NCBI GenBank assembly: GCA_030533315.1
Contig: JAUNJL010000015.1
Coordinates: 1 to 46,265, forward strand
Direction of reading: 5' to 3'
From: Eubacteriales bacterium
Lineage (GTDB): Bacteria > Bacillota_A > Clostridia > Lachnospirales > Lachnospiraceae
Length of the DNA stretch: 46,265 bases
Below are positions 41,687 through 46,265 of the stretch, piece after piece. The first letter of the stretch is position 1. Every line of letters begins with the position of its first letter. The notes beneath the pieces are model-generated. The model made no database searches. It was given only the letters and a program-made list of their open reading frames with translations, and was not told the origin of the DNA. Both the position numbers and the translations under genes were made by a program.

Positions 41687-42974
41687 CCAGAGGAAAGTAC
41701 AAGCTTAACTGATAAATTCTATCTGTTTCGGCAATTTTGACCTCCCCGCCCATTCTCCTCATCATCAGCCGGATGTTTTTTACCCCGATTCCCGTTCCTG
41801 CCATGTGGGCGGCTGATGTGTCAATTCCATTTTGTATCATGACCACAGCCTGGTCTTTTTCATAGTGGATTTTTAATGTGATCTTTTGTCTTTGGTCGGC
41901 ATATTTCTCAATATTGGAGGCAATATTATTCATCACCCGTCCGATCCCGTCTGCGTTGATCCTTATCCTTACCGGACGCCAGAGGATCCCTTTCGTGTCT
42001 AATACGAACCCCTTGCTTTCCAGAAAAACCAGCAATTCTGAAAGGTAATCCCCAAGGGCGCTTTCCAGAAATTCCGGTTCCTCCAGTTCGGTTTTTTCCT
42101 CCGTACTCGCTAGAAAATACTCAAACATCTGGTCGGACAGAGTTTTGATCTGCTGTGCCTTGTCAAAGGCCTTTTGGGAATACTCCTTTGCATTTTTTCC
42201 GTTTTTTTCGTATTCTCTGATGATCTCCAGATAAGAAAACAGGCCGGTCAGGGGCGTCCTCAGATCATGCGCCATTCCCAGCACCAGGTCCTCCTCCGCC
42301 TTCCGCAGTTCCAGCTCTCTCTGCTGCCGGCGGATCAGCTCCAGGCGCATCTTGTCAATCCCTGCGGCAAGCTGGGCGAGCTCATCCTTTCCGGCGATGC
42401 TTGCTTTCGCTGTCAGATCTCCGGTTGAGATCGCTTGTACGGCACATTCCAGACTGCGTATTTTGCAGATATCTTCCTGTATCTCATATGCAAATATGGA
42501 CAGGCAGCAGAGGACGCCCAGAAGGATTGCCGCCCCCAAAAGGAAATCATAATAGTTATCTGCAGCGCCCTCGTAAATAGAAACATCCGCTTTCCCGTCC
42601 TCAAACCAGATTTCATAAAGAAACCCAGATGTATTCTGCTTTTTGGCCCCCGGAAGAATGACGCCGTGATAGGAAATGTCAAAGCACAGGAAACCATCCC
42701 TCGAAATCAAGAAATCCTTCAGTTTTCGTTTCTCAGCCCATTTCCTGATCTCACCGGCATCCATGGCCGTCAGCTGATTTTCCGTCACAAAATCCTGAAA
42801 TTCCTCCAGACGGTCTTTTTCCTGTTCCAACAGATACCCTGTGGAATTTAAGTAATCCATTAAAATACTGCGGCTTCCGTAATACAGGATCAAAAACAGG
42901 GCGAGGCCTGTCAGAAAATCCTTTACGATTCTGCACAGCATTTTTCTCGTAAGGGTTTCCAGCTTACCTTTCAC
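41673..42974 (-). CDS. Sensor histidine kinase
   Basis: A membrane sensor kinase of about 433 residues. Helix 1 (FLTGLALFLILYYGSRSI) and helix 2 (FLLGAAILLGVLCCLSIFAY) flank an outside domain of about 100 residues. A HAMP domain follows, then HisKA with MAHDLRTPLTGLF, and HATPase_c with the N-box (GRVMNNIASNIEKYA) and G-box (GTGIGVKNIRLMM). I use the GTG at 42974, which overlaps the response regulator gene by 11 bp and has AAAGGG upstream; an ATG at 42941 is possible, and the frame further upstream lies inside the regulator gene. It pairs with that regulator. Confidence 0.87.
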   Translation of the reverse strand: MKGKLETLTRKMLCRIVKDFLTGLALFLILYYGSRSILMDYLNSTGYLLEQEKDRLEEFQDFVTENQLTAMDAGEIRKWAEKRKLKDFLISRDGFLCFDISYHGVILPGAKKQNTSGFLYEIWFEDGKADVSIYEGAADNYYDFLLGAAILLGVLCCLSIFAYEIQEDICKIRSLECAVQAISTGDLTAKASIAGKDELAQLAAGIDKMRLELIRRQQRELELRKAEEDLVLGMAHDLRTPLTGLFSYLEIIREYEKNGKNAKEYSQKAFDKAQQIKTLSDQMFEYFLASTEEKTELEEPEFLESALGDYLSELLVFLESKGFVLDTKGILWRPVRIRINADGIGRVMNNIASNIEKYADQRQKITLKIHYEKDQAVVMIQNGIDTSAAHMAGTGIGVKNIRLMMRRMGGEVKIAETDRIYQLSLYFPLENKV

Positions 42975-43677
42975 CAAAACGATATCCCTTTCCCCACACA
43001 GAAATGATTCTTTTGGGCTTCTGCGGATCCTCCTCAATCTTTTTACGAAGGCGCCGGATATGCACCATGACCGTATTCCCGGAGGAATAAATAAATGGCT
43101 CTTCCCATACAGATTCATATAAATTCTGGACGGAAAACAGCTTTTGGGGATTCTTCATCATGAGAAGCAGAAGCTTATATTCCATTTCCGTAAGCCTTAC
43201 CTCATTTCCTTCCAGGTAAGCTTCATTATGCCCTGTGTTCAGGCGCAGCCCCTGCAGCTCCACCCATTTTTCCTTCAGGTGCTCCTGTGTTTCCGGCGCT
43301 TTATCATAAACCAGATGCCTGCGGAGCAGCGCCTTTATCCTTGCCAGCAGTTCCGCATAAGAAAAGGGTTTCACAAGATAGTCGTCCCCACCGGCCATAA
43401 GGCCGATCAGCTTATCGGATTCCCGGCCCTTGGCGGTCAGGAACAAAACGGGGACGTTTGATTTTTGGCGGATTTCCTCGCAGGTCTTGATCCCGGAGAT
43501 CCCCGGCATCATAACGTCGAGGATCACCAGGTCAGTTTCGTCTGTTAATTTTTTTAGTCCCTCATGGCCGTTGGCAGCCTCTTCCACAGAATATCCTTCT
43601 CCGCCCAGCAATATCCGGACACCCTCCCGGATGGCAGGATCGTCCTCTATGATCAAAATGATCCCATGACCTGTCAT
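42964..43677 (-). CDS. OmpR/PhoB-family response regulator
   Basis: A 237-residue regulator. The receiver domain has the acidic pair EDD, phospho-acceptor Asp54 in VILDVMMPG, and Lys in YLVKPF. The C-terminal winged helix includes LTEMEYKLLLLMMKNPQKLFS and NTVMVHIRRLRKKIEEDP, closest to the VanR/KdpE-like group. It is 28 bp downstream of the CPBP gene and translationally coupled to the kinase. It may regulate the CPBP and C39 genes in its own unit. Confidence 0.9.
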   Translation of the reverse strand: MTGHGIILIIEDDPAIREGVRILLGGEGYSVEEAANGHEGLKKLTDETDLVILDVMMPGISGIKTCEEIRQKSNVPVLFLTAKGRESDKLIGLMAGGDDYLVKPFSYAELLARIKALLRRHLVYDKAPETQEHLKEKWVELQGLRLNTGHNEAYLEGNEVRLTEMEYKLLLLMMKNPQKLFSVQNLYESVWEEPFIYSSGNTVMVHIRRLRKKIEEDPQKPKRIISVWGKGYRFGER

Positions 43678-43705
43678 GTATTTCCTCCTGCGCAGACCTC
43701 TGCGC

Positions 43706-44566
43706 CTATGAATATTTTTTGATGCCTTTGAGCCGCTTTCTGCGGTAAAGAAGCCAGGCGATCAAGCAGGCAAAGCCCAGCATTGCCGGAAGCCCCGTCT
43801 CGATATCGTCCGTTCCAGGAATCCCTGTGATCCAGCGGTATTCCTTCACAGGGACATATTTTAGAAGGGCCGCCGAATATTGTTCTGTGGAAACATGGAG
43901 GATCTGTCCATCGCCGGAGATGATATTATAGAGCCCATGGAAGGCTGCGCCAGACCAGATGGAGCCGGTTTCCAATGTGATCAGGGCAAATAGGATGCCC
44001 GGCAGCAGGGTCGCAGCGATCACGGAAATCACCAGTGATGGGGAAGAGGTATCCACGTTGGTACAATGGATCAGAGAAAAGGCAATTCCCGAGATCAGGA
44101 TGGCCGGCTTTTCTCCCCAGGCGTTTTTTAGCTGTCCCAGAACCAAGCCCCGGAAAATCATCTCTTCTGTCACCGCAGCGCGCAGTCCAATGCTGAGGAC
44201 GGTGTAGCAGAGCACCTCTGCGATCTGTTCTCCTGTGAGTGTTTCCCTGACAAAGCTTCCTTCTGTAAAAATAATACATGAGAAAAGGACGGCCAAGGAC
44301 ATCACTGCCGCCGTAAGCACCCACTTCTTCTGGGGGCCCGGTCTTTTTATATAGATTTCTCCGAATGGAAGCCTTAAAATGTAAAAGGAATATAAATAAA
44401 TCAGCAGCAATTCGCTTGCAATATTCAGGGCGACGTATCCAAGGTCGTTCCAGACGGTGATCACATTCCCGAAGCTGTAAATGACAAAGCTGAAATGCTG
44501 GCATAAATACAATATCAAAAAACCGGCCAGCAGGGTTATCAGACTCTTAATCTTTATTTTTACCAT
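43706..44566 (-). CDS. CPBP family intramembrane protease
   Basis: A 286-residue membrane protein with about eight helices. The CPBP (Abi/Rce1-type) motifs are present: EEMIFRGLVLGQL, then FSLIH and AAFHGLYN, which hold the glutamates and histidines of the metallo-type active site. Such proteins process membrane peptides or confer bacteriocin immunity. It lies between the C39 peptidase gene (115 bp away) and the response regulator gene (28 bp) on the same strand, so these four probably form one unit. Confidence 0.85.
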   Translation of the reverse strand: MVKIKIKSLITLLAGFLILYLCQHFSFVIYSFGNVITVWNDLGYVALNIASELLLIYLYSFYILRLPFGEIYIKRPGPQKKWVLTAAVMSLAVLFSCIIFTEGSFVRETLTGEQIAEVLCYTVLSIGLRAAVTEEMIFRGLVLGQLKNAWGEKPAILISGIAFSLIHCTNVDTSSPSLVISVIAATLLPGILFALITLETGSIWSGAAFHGLYNIISGDGQILHVSTEQYSAALLKYVPVKEYRWITGIPGTDDIETGLPAMLGFACLIAWLLYRRKRLKGIKKYS

Positions 44567-44681
44567 TGTTCTGTATCTCCCAGCCCTATTATATCAGAGG
44601 ATTTCGTTTTTTCAACCGACAAAATGTGTTTCTTCCCACGTAGATCGAGGCTATGCCGTCGTCTGCAGGAATCCTGCAGCC

Positions 44682-45431
44682 TCATCCTTCCGCCGAATAA
44701 CGCCATATGGCGGCCATCTGGGCTGCAAGGGTGTCCGCCGGCCAGGTTTTTTCACTGTTTCTTCTGCTGTTAGGGTCGTTGACCGTGACGTTTCCTTCCT
44801 GGTCAATGCCGGTCAGTACGATGAAATGTCCCGTATATGTAAAATCTCCCGGAAGCATGGATGCGATCATCGGAGTCTGGGGTGAAAGGTTTTCTCTTAT
44901 GTATTCTTCGCTGACAATTCCCCGGGAAGCCTTCAGACCGAAGGCGCTGGCGCCATCCGTCATCAACCCCCAGGCAGTTCCTGAGCCATCCACATAGTAC
45001 CCCTGATCTTCCGCATATTTCGCAGTCTCGTAGGGGTTCCATGCCAGGTTGCCTGTCAGGCCGCACTCTATCATCGAAATACATGTCGGCCCGCAGCCGG
45101 TTACGCCCATACAGTCACTTCCATAGGTCTTATATCCCCATCGTTCGTCCCACTGGATAAACAGAGGTATTTCTCCTGGAACAACCTCGTTTGTCAGGTC
45201 AATTTTGACATCCAGATCCTTTTTTTGAGGATATTCCATCACAAAGGTTTTTGCTTCCGGGTATTTTTCGGAGAATCTCAGTAAGCTGGAAGGAATGGGG
45301 TCTGTGGTGCTCCAATAATCTCTCAGGTATGCCAAGGCAGCTGTTGTAAGGATCAAAAAGGTAATTTCCGCGATCCATATGATCCTTTTGTAATTGCCTC
45401 GGCTGTCTGTCTTGGAATTTTCGTAATTCAT
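44682..45431 (-). CDS. Membrane-anchored C39-like cysteine peptidase
   Basis: A 249-residue protein. One N-terminal helix (IIWIAEITFLILTTAALAYL) leaves the catalytic domain outside the cell. The peptidase domain starts at IQWDERWGYKTYGSD; the catalytic Cys is in GVTGCGPTCISM, the His in TYTGHFIVLTG, and NDPNS follows. This is the C39_2 papain-like group, related to bacteriocin leader peptidases but not fused to an ABC exporter. I start it at ATG 45431, which has GGAGG upstream; an in-frame ATG at 45452 has none. It may cleave a secreted peptide sensed by the adjacent two-component system. Confidence 0.82.
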   Translation of the reverse strand: MNYENSKTDSRGNYKRIIWIAEITFLILTTAALAYLRDYWSTTDPIPSSLLRFSEKYPEAKTFVMEYPQKKDLDVKIDLTNEVVPGEIPLFIQWDERWGYKTYGSDCMGVTGCGPTCISMIECGLTGNLAWNPYETAKYAEDQGYYVDGSGTAWGLMTDGASAFGLKASRGIVSEEYIRENLSPQTPMIASMLPGDFTYTGHFIVLTGIDQEGNVTVNDPNSRRNSEKTWPADTLAAQMAAIWRYSAEG

Positions 45432-45691
45432 CTTTGGTTCATCCTCCATCATCTTGTATTGTTCCGCAGCTTCATCTCTATGACACCACTACTTTACCCC
45501 AAAAATCTGACAGATCGGCTTAAATGATTCTTAACAAATCTTAACTTATCATCGAAAACGAAATGGAGAGCAGCCGAAATGTTTTGATATTCCATACCGT
45601 GAGAGGGAATGTCTCTTTTTATGGAAAATTCCAGCTTTCCATTTTGAAAACGCAGCGGAACAATTTGAGGCTTTCTTGTCATGCGCATTGA

Positions 45692-45736
45692 AAAAAGTGG
45701 TTACTGCTCACGGGGCATAAGCAGTAACCACTTTTT
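45692..45736. terminator. Bidirectional intrinsic terminator
   Basis: A perfect 17-bp stem, AAAAAGTGGTTACTGCT (45692-45708) with AGCAGTAACCACTTTTT (45720-45736), and an 11-base loop. A and T runs on both sides let it work both ways. It separates the C39 unit from the Rpn remnants. An imperfectly understood inverted repeat, TAACGGTTTG / CAAACCGTTA, follows at 45766-45801; nothing else is seen up to 45931. Confidence 0.85.
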
Positions 45737-45931
45737 GAAAATAATTTTGATTGTTTTTTGAATAATAACGGTTTGTGATGTCTCGTTTTGTCAAACCGTT
45801 AAGGGACAGGATTCCTCTGTCGTATATTTGGTGTAAACAAAAAAACTGATTTTGTATTGTCTTTCATTAGCTTTATCCTTTGTAATGTACAAGTTGGATT
45901 TACATCAAATTCTTGCTCAGAAATCCCGTCA

Positions 45932-46183
45932 TCATATGTTGTATTCCTTAAATAATTGGTTTAGAAGCTTTTTATCAGACCAGGAGCGCTGCATGTCATC
46001 CATGCGCCCGTTTTCCTTGAGGAGCCTCATCAGGCAGCTCATGCGGTCTAAGCCTTCTTCCCTGCCTTCTTTTCTTCCCAGCTCACGCTCATTCTGGAGC
46101 AATTCTTCCATCAGCACAAATCTCGCCTCCCAAATACGGCTCCGTTTGATTGTCCTTACCTGATCCTCTGTGGACGGGACCAA
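45932..46183 (-). pseudogene. Rpn-type nuclease/transposase C-terminal remnant, copy 1
   Basis: The frame encodes only the charged C-terminal tail of an Rpn family (recombination-promoting nuclease, PD-(D/E)XK transposase-like) protein: VLMEELLQNERELGRKEGREEG, then MSCLMRLLKENGRMDD and the end KLLNQLFKEYNI. The nuclease domain is absent. An in-frame stop lies just upstream of the only possible start (TTG), so this is a fragment. It abuts a second copy of the same tail. Confidence 0.6.
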
Positions 46184-46201
46184 GCTTCAAAACCTTATCA
46201 T

Positions 46202-46265
46202 CATACGCCATATTCCTTAAATAATTGGTTTAGAAGCTTTTTATCAGACCAGGAGCGCTGCATGT
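46202..46265 (-). pseudogene. Rpn-type C-terminal end, copy 2 (runs off the window)
   Basis: The 64 bases to the window end repeat 45933-45996 with only a few changes near the stop codon, and read MQRSWSDKKLLNQLFKEYGV before a TGA on the minus strand. The upstream part of this copy lies outside the window and may be an intact Rpn gene. The near identity indicates a recent tandem duplication. Confidence 0.6.

Noticed and set aside
45494..45688. 64-codon minus-strand frame before the C39 gene
   Set aside because: The start codon lies against the terminator stem, with no ribosome site and no known domain; at most an eroded fragment.

Overview
The window looks like the chromosome of a low- to mid-GC anaerobic Firmicute, most likely a gut Lachnospiraceae-type Clostridia. 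This is inferred from strong Shine-Dalgarno sites, SigA-like promoters, a CD1871A-type CXXC micro-protein, FmdE, LarA-family and iron-sulfur flavoprotein genes, and an Rpn-type nuclease remnant. No rRNA, tRNA, CRISPR array or intact insertion sequence was seen. Gene calls come from reading the translations; no database search was possible.

Region 1 (1-13853) is a BREX type 1-like phage-defence island: brxC (5' end outside the window), pglX/brxX and pglZ/brxZ, all on the + strand. Two AT-richer accessory cassettes sit between the core genes. Each encodes an ABC/OLD-like AAA ATPase followed by a small protein with a D-x(n)-ExK (PD-(D/E)XK nuclease-like) motif. No brxL follows pglZ. The island ends at the pglZ stop codon, against a decayed metal-transport locus.

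Region 2 (13852-17337) is that decayed locus: the 3' remnant of a periplasmic-binding-protein gene fused to a doubly frameshifted FecCD permease, an intact FecE-like ATPase, a flavoprotein (Dfp-like) remnant, a methyltransferase and a MoaE-like gene. Region 3 (17507-25967) is ordinary chromosome: a MATE exporter, a DJ-1/PfpI-like protein without its cysteine, a membrane GGDEF protein, a sodium:solute symporter, a two-gene chromate transporter and a LysR regulator.

Region 4 (25992-37423) is a coherent catabolic locus. A divergent LacI-family repressor faces a ten-gene + strand operon: an SsuABC/NMT1-type ABC importer with two different ATPases, a zinc dehydrogenase, a class II aldolase, a PfkA-type kinase, a TIM-like isomerase and a LarA-family racemase. 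It looks like a parallel glycolysis-like route for an unidentified substrate. The two ATPases have complementary motif defects, so they would form one consensus and one degenerate ATP site.

Region 5 (37676-46265) holds a TlpA / CD1871A / NapH-like redox operon, an iron-sulfur flavoprotein, a methyltransferase, FmdE, a leftward group (C39 peptidase, CPBP protease, response regulator, sensor kinase) and duplicated Rpn C-terminal remnants.

A recurring two-hairpin leader with its own Shine-Dalgarno site lies in front of pglX, in front of the second nuclease-like gene, and as a 63-bp tandem duplicate in front of the second ABC permease. It links the defence island and the catabolic operon and is not explained by any gene.
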